Part shown: in pieces, positions 34,990 through 43,893 of the stretch
Layout of the letters: every line of letters starts with the position of its first letter
Numbering within the stretch: the stretch's first letter is position 1
Program-made: the position numbers and the translations under genes
Assembly (NCBI RefSeq): GCF_006171285.1
Contig: NZ_CP040894.1
Coordinates: 1 to 64,000, forward strand
Direction of reading: 5' to 3'
Origin: Leclercia adecarboxylata
GTDB lineage: Bacteria > Pseudomonadota > Gammaproteobacteria > Enterobacterales > Enterobacteriaceae
DNA: 64,000 nt
Notes under the pieces: generated by a model
Told to the model about the DNA's origin: nothing
The model's database searches: none
The model's input: only the letters and a program-made list of their open reading frames with translations

Positions 34990-35769
34990 TTACCCATTTC
35001 CTTTCAGCATCGCGACCGCCTCCGCCCCCGGCATCTGGAACTGTACCCTGTGACGTGCCGCAACATCGAGCGCAAACACCTTCGTATACACTTCTGTCGA
35101 GCTGACCGATTTGTGCCCCATCAGGCTCTGCAGCACCTTCAGCGGAATTCCCGCGTACAGCATGTGCATCGCATAGCTGTGGCGGAAGGTATGTGGTGTC
35201 ACCGGTACGGAGAACATTACGCCGTCGGCCGCAGCCGCTTCCACGGCTTCACTCAGCCAGGTACGGACCGTGCGATCGGTGATTTCCCAGATACGCGCCT
35301 TCTCTGTCTTGCCGGTTCGCTTATTGCGGCGCTCCAGCGGGATCTTCAGGGTGGCCACCATCGTCTCCAGCTGGCTGACATAGTTCGCATCGGAAAGCGG
35401 AACGATACGATGACTCTGGCTACCGGCCGGAGCGCGGCCGGCCGTTCTGGTGGCTTTTTCGGTCCGCTGTTTGAGCGTGGCCAGTTGCACGAACGGGTAG
35501 GGCGGTGCCAGCGAAAAATCCCCCCGTGTCAGCGCCAGCGCCTCATTAATACGCGCCCCGGTATTCCACAGGGTTGCCAGCAGCATCTTGCGGTGCAGAT
35601 CGGGCACGTAGTGGAGCAGGGCGCTCACTTCCGGGGCCAGCAGGTATTTCGGCAGTTCGTCCTGGACCAGAGCCATCTGACGTAGGGCCAGAGCGGCTGG
35701 ATAGTCGATAGACACAGGTAACTGAGCACCTGCTGCCGAATGCCCTCCCAGGGTAACGAGTCCGGTCAT
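34990..35769 (-). CDS. ResD-like tyrosine recombinase 2
   Basis: The 259-residue enzyme has Arg (TLWNTGARINEALAL), His-x-x-Arg (TPHTFRHSYAMHML), His (LQSLMGHKSVSS) and Tyr (TEVYTKVF) in canonical order. Its ATG overlaps the stop of the HEPN-type gene upstream by four bases, so the two are translationally coupled. A Lys/Arg-rich insert (KRNKRTGKTEKARIW) distinguishes it from recombinase 1. Likely multimer resolution or integration; which site it uses is unknown. Confidence 0.9.
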   Translation of the reverse strand: MTGLVTLGGHSAAGAQLPVSIDYPAALALRQMALVQDELPKYLLAPEVSALLHYVPDLHRKMLLATLWNTGARINEALALTRGDFSLAPPYPFVQLATLKQRTEKATRTAGRAPAGSQSHRIVPLSDANYVSQLETMVATLKIPLERRNKRTGKTEKARIWEITDRTVRTWLSEAVEAAAADGVMFSVPVTPHTFRHSYAMHMLYAGIPLKVLQSLMGHKSVSSTEVYTKVFALDVAARHRVQFQMPGAEAVAMLKGNG

Positions 35770-36587
35770 GAGGATGACTCTCCCTTCGGAGATATGCGCA
35801 GTGCTGACGCGATGATTTCCCGGTTTTCTTCATTACGCCAGTTACCAAACAAGTCAATTTCCTGCCGCATCGACAGATCTGCAGCATCAATTAGTTCTGA
35901 CACTTTCTGCAGGGCGTTCTGCAGCTGCTGTGCTGAGATCACTCGAGGCTCATCGTGTTCATCCACACCGTTACGGTGTACCAGGTCGTTTCGCCAGTCT
36001 GCGATGATACCCAGCGGCTGAACCGGCCAGACGGGCGGAATGTGCAGCACGGCGCCGAAATAGCGCTCAATGGTTTTCACGTTATGAAAGGTCATCCGGG
36101 AAACAAAATTCTGAGCCGCAGGCCGGAAAAGTGAAAGATCCATTTCACGTGCCGCATGTTTTACCGGATTTTTGATTTTATCGGACTTCATATAAAACTC
36201 ATCCCTGAAGCGTGTAAGCGGCCAGTCATGCTCCAGCAGGGCCCTGGCACAGTACATCAGGTACGCCTCCATGACCGTCACTGCATGGACGAAAGACATC
36301 CTGTACACCAGTTCAGGCTGCTCCTTATCGAGCAAGGTATATAGTTTCTTCAGTTCCTGCTTTGCGTGCAGATAACGCTGATGAACATTGTTCAGGGAAG
36401 CCACAAACAGACCGTGTTCATGATCCCACTGAGCCTGATCGGCAATCGCCTCCTGCTCCCAGTAGTAAAGGTTCGCGGCCTGCTCCCATTCTTCAGAGTT
36501 CGGGACAACATCCGGGTAATTATCCGCAAGCCATTCATCAAATCGTTCAGATTCAATATCCATCATCTGCTCTTTCATGCTTCCCAT
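35766..36587 (-). CDS. HEPN-motif protein coupled to recombinase 2
   Basis: The 273-residue protein is soluble, acidic in its N-terminus (MGSMKEQMMDIESERFDEWL) and mostly helical. Residues about 215-235 contain IIADWRNDLVHRNGVDEHDE, whose RNDLVH fits the R-x4-H signature of HEPN domains, many of which are RNases in toxin or defence systems. No partner nucleotidyltransferase is next to it. Instead it overlaps recombinase 2 by four bases, which suggests one transcript. The function is unknown; the HEPN reading rests on the motif and helical character. Confidence 0.6.
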   Translation of the reverse strand: MGSMKEQMMDIESERFDEWLADNYPDVVPNSEEWEQAANLYYWEQEAIADQAQWDHEHGLFVASLNNVHQRYLHAKQELKKLYTLLDKEQPELVYRMSFVHAVTVMEAYLMYCARALLEHDWPLTRFRDEFYMKSDKIKNPVKHAAREMDLSLFRPAAQNFVSRMTFHNVKTIERYFGAVLHIPPVWPVQPLGIIADWRNDLVHRNGVDEHDEPRVISAQQLQNALQKVSELIDAADLSMRQEIDLFGNWRNEENREIIASALRISPKGESSS

Positions 36588-36659
36588 AAGGCCAGTCCCC
36601 TTCTGTGTTGTTCTTTAAGTTAGAAATCCCGCCAGCCATTATTTTTTCCTTAATACCAG

Positions 36660-36989
36660 TTACAGTCCGAGGAAAATGAGACCACTATAAATACTGTTGT
36701 GATCAAGATAAGTATCAGAAGGTGGGCAAAGATAAATTTCATCGGACTGTTCATGGAATGCGGTTCTTCCTGTTTGAGACAGGTCAACAAGAAACCAGCA
36801 TTCATAGCCAGGCAACCATTCTGCGATAACCAATCCTGTTCCGGTAACGATGACCGGCTGGCCTTCGTAACTCGACCCTCGCAAATTTGTCTGATACTTC
36901 GAGGGCCAGGTTCTGTAATCCAGCCACAAATGCTTATGCTCGAATGTTCCAGTAAGCGCCATCCATATAGTTTCAACCCCCTGATACAT
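36660..36989 (-). CDS. Hypothetical protein of 109 residues
   Basis: It reads MYQGVETIWMALTGTFEHKH, then aromatic-rich LWLDYRTWPSKYQTNLRG and EWLPGYECWFLVDLSQTGR, and ends in a hydrophobic SGLIFLGL. It probably is a small soluble protein; an internal start at MALTG is possible. It lies upstream of, and on the same strand as, the HEPN and recombinase genes. A competing frame contains a 34-residue membrane-like peptide (36650-36754) overlapping its 3' end. No family recognised. Confidence 0.5.
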   Translation of the reverse strand: MYQGVETIWMALTGTFEHKHLWLDYRTWPSKYQTNLRGSSYEGQPVIVTGTGLVIAEWLPGYECWFLVDLSQTGRTAFHEQSDEIYLCPPSDTYLDHNSIYSGLIFLGL

Positions 36990-37859
36990 AGTGCCTCGCT
37001 AATAGTCACTCAGAGTAATGATGACGCGCAGCACAATCGGCTGAGCACCACCCACATCTGTCACGCTAATGATTTTCACTGCCGTCATCATTTCTGTTCT
37101 GATAATAAGCAGCCATATAACCACGGGATTAAATTACCGGAAGCCCGGTTCGCGGTGATCCGATTTTTTCCATATTTACAGGTTTCCGGAAGTGTACCAC
37201 GCACGAGGAATAAGCAAAGCGGCAATATCGGCCGCTGGGCAGCAGGTCACGATCAGGGGGCGGAATACAACATATAGCGTCATCAGCAGCTGATAAGGAC
37301 ACTACATGTTGTGTGGCGGGGCCGGTGAGCAGCCGGTGACGATCAGCAGATCCGGAACTGCCTTTTTTCGGATCCCGGATGACAAAACGCATGATATTTC
37401 CTGTAAATGCAATTATTCATAACATTTATATTCATATATGTTAAAAGTGCGAAATTAGCATCAGTTGTTGGTTATTATTAAGATTTCAGCAACAAACCGT
37501 ATCCCACCCGCTTCGTTAAAAAAACCGAAGGTCATCAGAAGCGCTCACTGATCGTTCCGGGCTGAGACGGTGGCAGCGTCACGGGTAATGTCTCTATTTT
37601 ATTGGTCGTGAGGAAGGCCGGATAATGGCCAAACTAAGAAGCCATAGCATTGGGGGCAGCCTGCTGATCTGGTATGATCGAGCAGAGGCTCATCTCAATG
37701 AGCAATCCCCGCAACAAATTTTTTCGGGGTGCAACAGACCCTTTAGTGTCCAGGCCTGAAAAAAAAGAAAGCACGGTCTCTGAGAGACTACGGTCCTTAC
37801 GCAACCATACCGGTTAGCGAGCTTTATATTTTCATTATGACTATCTGTATAACAGGGGA
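36990..37859. other. Region with only weak ORFs
   Basis: An 87-codon minus-strand ORF (37129-37392, MRFVIRDPKKGSSGSADRHR) with an aggaaat site is possible but looks unlike its neighbours and overlaps GC-rich dyads. The rest is AT-rich near 37400-37490 and carries a possible promoter for the HNH gene just before 37860 (ttatgactatctgtataaca). No certain gene. Confidence 0.35.
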
Positions 37860-38774
37860 ATGAATGTGATTAAAAAAATATGCGAAGTGATTGATGGAGA
37901 GTATGTCTGTGACATTGATATCAGTGTGGAAGAATGGAAAACTTTATTAACAAATGATAAAGTTTTTGACACAAAAAGTATTGCAGCGTTAAAAAAATGG
38001 TTTATTGAGCCAAATCATTCCTGCACATGCTTCGATATTGGTAAGAAGTACGACCTGCACAGCATGAGTGCTAATGGAGTCATAAACGGACTGGGTGGCA
38101 GAGTTCAAAAAGAACTTGGTAGATTCGAGGTTAAAGGTGTCGGAAATATCGCATCCGGTACAAAATTCATTACCGTAATGAAGAGTAAAGAAATCGGCGG
38201 AAAACCCAAAAGAAACTTATGGACAATTCGTGAGGAACTTGTTCAGGCAATTAACGAACTGGATTTTTTTGGTACAACAGAAATGGCCAGCAGTGAGTAT
38301 TACTCTGACGATGAGTTGATCAATGCCATAGAGAAAAGTAATATCTTTGACAACGTTCAGACGTTTGAATATACAGGGGAAGCCAAACCAAAGAAAAATG
38401 CAATAGAAGTAAAAAATGGCCTCTCGTATCCCAGGAGTAAAGGCGTATCCCAAAATGCGCTGAATAAAGCAGGTTACAGATGTGAAGTCGATAGTGACCA
38501 CCCAACATTCAGAAGGCGAAATTCATCCTTAAATTACACAGAACCTCATCACATTGTACCTATGTCCAGGCAAGATGCTTTTGACACATCTCTTGATGTT
38601 GAAGAAAATATCATATCTCTGTGTTGCAATTGCCATAAACAAATTCACCTTGGTCAGGGTTATGAAGATATGCTGAAAGAAATATACACTGCGCGAAAAA
38701 GGTTATTAAAAAAAGTTGGTATTGATATATCACTGGAAAACTTGATTCTTTATTACAAAATGGAAAGTAAGTGA
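37860..38774 (+). CDS. HNH endonuclease-domain protein
   Basis: The 304-residue product has a C-terminal HNH nuclease (about residues 210-275: AGYRCEVDSDHPTF, EPHHIVPMSRQDAF, ENIISLCCNCHKQIHLGQ). The N-terminal two thirds is not recognised (MNVIKKICEVIDGEYVCDID). A central acidic segment (ASSEYYSDDELINAIEKSNI) joins them. Base composition is markedly AT-rich compared with the flanking genes, suggesting transfer from elsewhere. This architecture resembles stand-alone restriction or defence nucleases, but no methylase or partner gene is adjacent. An aggggaa site precedes ATG 37860. Confidence 0.8.
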   Translation: MNVIKKICEVIDGEYVCDIDISVEEWKTLLTNDKVFDTKSIAALKKWFIEPNHSCTCFDIGKKYDLHSMSANGVINGLGGRVQKELGRFEVKGVGNIASGTKFITVMKSKEIGGKPKRNLWTIREELVQAINELDFFGTTEMASSEYYSDDELINAIEKSNIFDNVQTFEYTGEAKPKKNAIEVKNGLSYPRSKGVSQNALNKAGYRCEVDSDHPTFRRRNSSLNYTEPHHIVPMSRQDAFDTSLDVEENIISLCCNCHKQIHLGQGYEDMLKEIYTARKRLLKKVGIDISLENLILYYKMESK

Positions 38775-39181
38775 GATTCAAACGAGAGTGATACCTTCGT
38801 TTTATTGGTCGGGATGAACAGCAGATGATGTTTCCGGCAAGTATCGGGTCCAGAAACTTTCTGTTAAAAAAGAGGTAAAAGTAGTCTTGAGCCCTGACTG
38901 CGAATTGCCATTGCGCATGACCAGAGAACAGGACGAACCCCTGCCAAACCCAGGCATGAGAAACACCTTTAAAACATAGGCTTAATTAAAATCAGCAATT
39001 CCCATCGAAATAATAAGCAAGCAGAATTGGCTCAGGTGAATTTCACTCGGTGCAGTGCATGCGTTGGGGGGGGTAAAAGGAAAAACCCGAAATGAATCGG
39101 GTTTTGATTAATTAACGATTAACAGGTTCCCGTGCCCGGGAACACTCTGACTGTACGCGCAATATATTATTTCCGCAATCA
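38775..39181. other. Intergenic region between backbone and silver/copper island
   Basis: No gene seen in about 400 bases. It has a terminator-like hairpin aaaacccgaaatgaatcggg followed by tttt (39082-39105) and the dyad gttcccg-tgcc-cgggaac (about 39126-39143), close to the end of the DUF305 gene. Confidence 0.5.
39082..39105. terminator. Bidirectional terminator-like hairpin
   Basis: aaaacccga-aatgaa-tcgggtttt has an A-run on the left and a T-run on the right. It probably serves both the HNH gene and the DUF305 gene. Confidence 0.65.
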
Positions 39182-39334
39182 TTATTTTTGATTACCAAGC
39201 CATTTATTCATCTGCTCAATTTCACCTTTTTGAGCTTTAATGATGTCCTGCGCGAGCTTTCTCATTTCCGGATCTTTTCCGTATTTTAGCTCGGTCTCAG
39301 CCATTGCTATTGCCCCTTCATGGTGTGCTACCAT
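39182..39334 (-). pseudogene. DUF305 copper-resistance-type gene, 3' part (split by IS3-family element)
   Basis: It reads VAHHEGAIAMAETELKYGKD and PEMRKLAQDIIKAQKGEIEQ to the stop at 39182, the conserved second half of a DUF305 domain with its HHEGA metal-binding motif. It joins in frame with 40536-40733 when the IS and one copy of the CCAT duplication are removed, giving a 116-residue protein. Confidence 0.88.
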
Positions 39335-39404
39335 GGTAATCCTCCCGAAAAAGCAGTGTGTTCATAAGTAGAATTTTCTCGTAATCTCAACTGAGGAGAT
39401 CTCT

Positions 39405-39671
39405 ATGAAAAAATCACGTTTCACCGACAGCCAAATCATGACCATTCTGAAACAGGCTGAAGCCGGAACACCGGTCCCTGAGCTGTGCCGGGAACATGGC
39501 TTCAGCAGCGCCAGCTTCTATAAATGGCGGTCAAAGTTTGGCGGGATGGATGCCTCTCTGATGGCGCGTCTCAAAGAACTGGAAGATGAAAATCGGCGTC
39601 TTAAGAAAATGTATGCCGAAGAGCGACTTAAAGCTGAAGTTATTCAGGAAGCTATGTCAAAAAAGTGGTGA
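39405..39671 (+). CDS. IS3-family OrfA (helix-turn-helix protein)
   Basis: The 88-residue protein ([20 protein letters not shown]) has the HTH ([20 protein letters not shown]) and a leucine-zipper-like tail ([15 protein letters not shown]). It ends in ATGTCAAAAAAGTGGTGA. The A6G run is the expected slippery site for -1 frameshifting into orfB to make the OrfAB transposase. Confidence 0.92.
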   Translation: MKKSRFTDSQIMTILKQAEAGTPVPELCREHGFSSASFYKWRSKFGGMDASLMARLKELEDENRRLKKMYAEERLKAEVIQEAMSKKW

Positions 39672-40492
39672 GGCCATCTCAACGCCGACAGATGGCCAGA
39701 CACGCCGTCAGCACGCAGCAAATCAGTATCCGCCTGGCCTGCCAGATTTTTTCTGTCAGTGAAACGTGCTATCGATATCTGCCACGTCTTTCTGTAGAAA
39801 ATCAGCGTATTGCTGGCTGGCTACTGCGCATTACAGGCAGCCAGCGGAACTGGGGTTTTGGTTTGTGCTTTTTGTACCTGCGTAATGTGAAAGGTTTTCG
39901 CTGGAACCATAAACGCGTTTATCGAATTTACTGCGAATTATCACTGAATATGCGGATCAAACCTAAAAAGAGGCTGAAGCGTGATAAGCCAGAGCCGCTT
40001 GCGGTGCCGGAATACAGCAACGAATGCTGGTCAATGGACTTCATGCATGATCAGCTTTCAGATGGCCGTTCAGTTCGGCTTTTGAACATTATTGATGACT
40101 TCAACCGGGAAGCCCTGGCAATAGAAGTGGACTTCTCGCTGCCGTCCAGTCGGGTAAAACGCACACTTGAGCAGATCATTGAATGGCGAGGTAAACCCGC
40201 CGCAATCAGATGTGACAACGGCCCGGAATACACGAGCCACGAATTAATAAACTGGGCGGAGGATAACGGAATAAAACTCAACTTTATTCAGCCGGGAAAT
40301 CCGCAACAAAACGCTTATATTGAGCGCTATAACCGGACAGTGCGTTATGACTGGCTGGGGCAGTATTTATTTTGTTCGCTGGATGAATTACAACGCTACG
40401 CGACAGAATGGCAGTGGTTTTATAATCACGAAAGGCCGAATATGGCACTGGGTGGTTATACGCCAAGACAACATGAGCTGCGCACAGCCTAA
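39665..40492 (+). CDS. IS3-family OrfB (DDE integrase domain)
   Basis: The 275-residue reading overlaps the end of orfA in the -1 frame. It contains the DDE core: [20 protein letters not shown] (first D), [20 protein letters not shown] (second D) and [20 protein letters not shown] (E). All three acidic residues are present, so the element looks transposition-competent. In the fused OrfAB form it is the transposase. Confidence 0.93.
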   Translation: MVRPSQRRQMARHAVSTQQISIRLACQIFSVSETCYRYLPRLSVENQRIAGWLLRITGSQRNWGFGLCFLYLRNVKGFRWNHKRVYRIYCELSLNMRIKPKKRLKRDKPEPLAVPEYSNECWSMDFMHDQLSDGRSVRLLNIIDDFNREALAIEVDFSLPSSRVKRTLEQIIEWRGKPAAIRCDNGPEYTSHELINWAEDNGIKLNFIQPGNPQQNAYIERYNRTVRYDWLGQYLFCSLDELQRYATEWQWFYNHERPNMALGGYTPRQHELRTA

Positions 40493-40531
40493 GTTCTACT
40501 ATTGACCTCTGCTAAAAATGGGGGGATTACC

Positions 40532-40733
40532 CCATGCCTTTCGCAAAAGCCTTGTCGGGATCGGACTCTTTTACAGCGGCCATCATTTTGTCATGCATAC
40601 CTTTCATGCCGGACATATATTCCTGTGACGATGCCGATGAGGATATATCTGACATTTTCATTTCTGAATGTTCTGCGGAAATCGCTGGCAGGGATAACAT
40701 CAGTATAACAAAAAGCGAATTTGTGATTTTCAT
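40532..40733 (-). pseudogene. DUF305 gene, 5' part with signal peptide
   Basis: From ATG 40733 it reads MKITNSLFVILMLSLPAISA (signal peptide) and then Met-rich EMKMSDISSS and YMSGMKGMHDKMMAAV up to KAFAKGM, where the IS3-family element interrupts. The intact protein would be a periplasmic metal-binding DUF305 protein linked to silE. Position and Met/His content support a role in silver or copper binding; the insertion should abolish it. Confidence 0.87.
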
Positions 40734-40782
40734 ATAATAAACCCTTTCAGATGGTTACCGGATAAGTTTAGCTGAGTCAGAC

Positions 40783-40811
40783 AAAAAAGCCCCCTGAAGG
40801 GGGCAAAAAAT
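40783..40811 (-). terminator. silE terminator
   Basis: aaaaaagccccct-gaa-gggggcaaaaaat forms a GC stem. On the minus strand it ends in a T-run, 67 bases past the silE stop. Confidence 0.85.
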
Positions 40812-40878
40812 AACAACATATCCGTATAAGGGACAATCTATCAAGGAAAGGGTAACCGCACGGAAACTTCAGTTGTCA

Positions 40879-41310
40879 TCAGCCCGCATTGATCATGCGG
40901 CGGTGTGCATCAGCCATAGCCTGATGGGGGCCGGACTGACCGTTATTCGTAAATTCATGGGCAACAGCTGCTCTTTCATGTTCATTCATCGCCGCAAACG
41001 AAGTCGCCGGACGGGAAGCGTTAACGGTGCCAGTTCCCATCATCTTCTGATGACTTTCCGCCATTTTTTTATGTGCATCTGCTGAACCATTGTTCATGGT
41101 TTCATGAACAATAATAGCCTGTTCATGCTGATCCATACCGGCCATCCGTGGAGCTGCCCCCTGGATGGCGGCTGGAGTTGAAGAAGACTGCATCTGATGG
41201 GCCGGAGCCTGAGCATTATTGACACGCTCATGGATATTTACAGTTTCAGTGGCCCAGGCCGTAGAAATTAAGCTCAAACCTAACACTGATGCTAAGACGA
41301 TATTTTTCAT
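40879..41310 (-). CDS. silE: SilE, periplasmic silver-binding protein
   Basis: SilE is a periplasmic sponge that binds several Ag(I) ions through His and Met. The 143-residue precursor has a signal peptide (MKNIVLASVLGLSLISTAWA) and repeated metal motifs (HEQAIIVHETMNN, HKKMAESHQKMMG, HERAAVAHEF, HQAMADAHRRM), as in plasmid pMG101 SilE. ATG 41310 is preceded by an aatggagag site; a longer upstream frame lacks a signal peptide and is rejected. Its own promoter probably includes the SilR box at 41525-41543. Confidence 0.96.
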   Translation of the reverse strand: MKNIVLASVLGLSLISTAWATETVNIHERVNNAQAPAHQMQSSSTPAAIQGAAPRMAGMDQHEQAIIVHETMNNGSADAHKKMAESHQKMMGTGTVNASRPATSFAAMNEHERAAVAHEFTNNGQSGPHQAMADAHRRMINAG

Positions 41311-41524
41311 GGTAACTCTCCATTTCTGAATTAGTGATGTCCGTGAATTTCGATCTGTGTCCTCAGTAGTACAACTGACAACTCTACAGACCTTATTCCG
41401 CCGGGATGAGGCTTTAATACAACTCCTGGCTTGTGCTGATGCCGTGTATGGATGAAGTAATAACGCCTTCCTGATAAGTTGCACTAATTATATCGAATGG
41501 CTTCTGTTTGCTGCATGACAGGCT

Positions 41525-41543
41525 AATGACATCTTTGTCATTT
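41525..41543. promoter_or_regulatory. SilR/CusR-type box upstream of silE
   Basis: aatgacatctttgtcattt is a dyad (AATGACA/TGTCATT) resembling the box at 43772. It lies between silS and silE and would serve silE, which is divergent in control from the silRS unit. Confidence 0.72.
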
Positions 41544-41555
41544 AAATCTTTATTC

Positions 41556-43031
41556 TCAGTACTGGGTTTCCGGAATCATTTTCTCCAGTCTGGGCACGGA
41601 TAGGATAAAACGAGTTGAACGTACGTCCGATTCCACCTGCACTCTTCCGTGATGTGCTTCCACGATGGACTTCACAATCGCAAGGCCGATGCCGCTGCCT
41701 TCTCCTTTTCGTTGTCTGGACGGATCTACCCGATAAAAACGGTCAAACAGCCTTGATAAATGCTCTTCAGGGATTGGTTTCCCCGGATTTTCAATCACAA
41801 GGTCAAAAAAGCTCTCCTGCTCTCTTATTGAGACGGTGATTGCCTGTCCCTCCGGGGTATAACGCAGGGCATTGGATAACAGATTATTGATCGCCCTTCT
41901 GAACATTTGTGGATCTCCCTCAACCAGGCAGGGCATCCCGTTAAATTTGAGCGTGATATTGCGTTCTTCGGCCCAGGCTTCGAAAAACTCGAAGACTTTC
42001 ATGACTTCCGCTCTGAGGTCAAACATGACCCTGTCAGGTATCAGCTGATTATTATCTGCCTGTGCCAGGAACAGCATATCGCTGACCATTTTGGTCATCC
42101 GGTTATACTCTTCAAGACTGGAATAGAGGACATCCTCAAGTTCCCTCTGGGTTCGATCCTGACTCAGTGCGATTTCAGTCTGCGTCACCAGATTGGTGAT
42201 GGGCGTTCTGATCTCATGCGCGATATCGGCAGAGAAATTGGCCTGGCGGGTAAAGACATCCTCAATCTTTCCAATCATATGATTGAACGAGATAACCAGT
42301 TGCTCCAGCTCAATGGGAACGCGTGTCGGTTCCAGTCGCGCATCAAGATTCTCGGAGGTGATGTTTTTAATGGCATTGCTGACATTACGAAGGGGCAGGT
42401 GCCCCTGACGGACAGCGATTCGAATGATCAGAACAATCAACAGGCTTATCACGACGGCAATCGCAATCAGGTTCTTTTTCAGCGCATCGAGGTAATGGAG
42501 ATGGAAATTAATGGATAGGCCAGTCAGCATGACATAGTTCTGCTGTTTGCCCTGAAATATCGCCTGACCAGAGGAGGCGATAATCCTGTATGTTTCCATC
42601 TTCATTTCGGACCCGGTATCCATCGGTCCCGCAGGATCCTCCACCGTCCAGAGAAAGACATCCCGTGCGCGGCTGTGCTCGCTAAAATCTGCTGAATTCA
42701 CTGCCGGGCGTAGTGCCGCCCCCTGAGCTGAGCTAAAGAGCACTTCACCCCTGGGATTGAGGAGCAAAAGGGCAACGTTGCGGTAGCTGGCAATTGATTC
42801 CTTTATTTTGCTTATTTTTTTATCATCCGGATCCACCGGGGACTGCAGTATACGGTTCAGTGTGGTGCTGATTTGTTGAAGATCGCTGACATCCTGCTCG
42901 GCAAAATGATTTTCAACAGAATGCAGCATAAACCAGGTGAAGGCGATAAAAGCCAGTATCGTGGACAGGCTGATAAAAAAGGTCAGCCGCAGAGCGAGTG
43001 AGAAAGGGCGTCTGGAAGGTTTGCTATGCAT
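41556..43031 (-). CDS. silS: SilS, silver-sensing membrane histidine kinase
   Basis: SilS is the CusS-like sensor that phosphorylates SilR on periplasmic Ag(I). The 491-residue protein has two membrane spans (about residues 14-34 and 185-205) framing a periplasmic sensor domain, a HAMP segment, the H-box ([14 protein letters not shown]), N-box ([14 protein letters not shown]) and G-boxes ([16 protein letters not shown]). Its start overlaps the end of silR by 8 bases, so silR and silS are co-translated. Confidence 0.95.
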   Translation of the reverse strand: MHSKPSRRPFSLALRLTFFISLSTILAFIAFTWFMLHSVENHFAEQDVSDLQQISTTLNRILQSPVDPDDKKISKIKESIASYRNVALLLLNPRGEVLFSSAQGAALRPAVNSADFSEHSRARDVFLWTVEDPAGPMDTGSEMKMETYRIIASSGQAIFQGKQQNYVMLTGLSINFHLHYLDALKKNLIAIAVVISLLIVLIIRIAVRQGHLPLRNVSNAIKNITSENLDARLEPTRVPIELEQLVISFNHMIGKIEDVFTRQANFSADIAHEIRTPITNLVTQTEIALSQDRTQRELEDVLYSSLEEYNRMTKMVSDMLFLAQADNNQLIPDRVMFDLRAEVMKVFEFFEAWAEERNITLKFNGMPCLVEGDPQMFRRAINNLLSNALRYTPEGQAITVSIREQESFFDLVIENPGKPIPEEHLSRLFDRFYRVDPSRQRKGEGSGIGLAIVKSIVEAHHGRVQVESDVRSTRFILSVPRLEKMIPETQY

Positions 43032-43704
43032 CCGGGACCTCCAGCATGTAGCCCACGCCCCGGACTGTCTGGATCAGCTTTGTCTCGTAATCGTTGTCTA
43101 TTTTAGCGCGGAGTCGCTTTACTGCGACATCGATCGCATTAGTGTCGCTGTCAAAATTCATGTCCCAGACCTGAGAGGCAATCAGGGAGCGGGGAAGAAC
43201 CTCTCCCTGATGGCGAATGAAAAATTCCAGCAGGCTGAACTCTTTACTGGTGAGCACAATGCGGTTTCCGGCGCGACTGACTTTTCTGGATACGAGATCA
43301 ATCGAGAGGTCAGCCACCTTAAACTGGCTTTCCGTGATCATCGTGTTTCCCCGCCTCAGAAGGGTTCTCACCCGGGCGAGCAGTTCGGCAAACGCAAAGG
43401 GTTTAACCAGATAATCGTCCGCACCCAGTTCCAGTCCTTTGACCCTATGTTCGATCGTGCCGAGGGCTGTCAGCAGTAAGACCGGCATACCCTTTCCGGC
43501 AGTGCGCAGCATGCGGATGATATCCCAGCCGTTCACATCAGGTAGCATGATATCCAGAATGACTAAATCATACTCGGCTGTCATGGCGAGATGATATCCG
43601 GTAAGACCATTATCAGCGTGATCCACTACGAACCCTGCCTCTGTAAGCCCTTTGCTGAGATATTCACCTGTTTTAATTTCGTCTTCGACGATCAATATTT
43701 TCAT
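43024..43704 (-). CDS. silR: SilR, OmpR-type response regulator
   Basis: SilR activates silCFBA and silE after phosphorylation by SilS. The 226-residue protein has a receiver domain ([19 protein letters not shown], phospho-acceptor Asp in [15 protein letters not shown], Lys in [10 protein letters not shown]). It also has a winged-helix output domain ([46 protein letters not shown]). It is divergent from silC with the box at 43772-43791 between them. Confidence 0.95.
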   Translation of the reverse strand: MKILIVEDEIKTGEYLSKGLTEAGFVVDHADNGLTGYHLAMTAEYDLVILDIMLPDVNGWDIIRMLRTAGKGMPVLLLTALGTIEHRVKGLELGADDYLVKPFAFAELLARVRTLLRRGNTMITESQFKVADLSIDLVSRKVSRAGNRIVLTSKEFSLLEFFIRHQGEVLPRSLIASQVWDMNFDSDTNAIDVAVKRLRAKIDNDYETKLIQTVRGVGYMLEVPDA

Positions 43705-43771
43705 CTTGCTCCCCGGCTGGCTGCTAATGTCATTCTATTGCGCCCACGATCGTTATCAACGGATTACAGCA

Positions 43772-43791
43772 AAAATGACAACATTGTCATT
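43772..43791. promoter_or_regulatory. SilR/CusR box in the silR-silC intergenic region
   Basis: aaaatgacaacattgtcatt is almost identical to the CusR box of E. coli (dyad AATGACAA-ca-TTGTCATT). It is placed between divergent silR and silC, so it likely controls both. Confidence 0.88.
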
Positions 43792-43893
43792 ATCCTGTCA
43801 CTCGGCAAACAGAGAGCGTTAGGTAAAGTACCCCTATCAATACTCTGGACTTCATTTGAACCATTTACCAGGTCTGCCTGGACGAGAAGCGTT

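Larger units (their letters stand above)
39335..40531 (+). mobile_element. IS3-family element (IS407 group) inserted in the DUF305 gene
   Basis: The 1197-bp element has imperfect terminal inverted repeats (ggtaatcctcccgaaaaagc at the left; the right end reads ggtaatccccccatttttag on the other strand). It is flanked by a 4-bp duplication CCAT (39331-39334 and 40532-40535), typical of the IS407 group. It carries orfA and orfB. I do not assign an IS name. Confidence 0.9.

Noticed and set aside
34864..35685. 273-codon plus-strand ORF opposite recombinase 2
   Set aside because: Antisense to a gene with all tyrosine-recombinase catalytic residues; translation lacks domain features.
36699..37277. 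192-codon plus-strand ORF
   Set aside because: Overlaps the more protein-like 109-residue minus-strand ORF and lacks a ribosome site.
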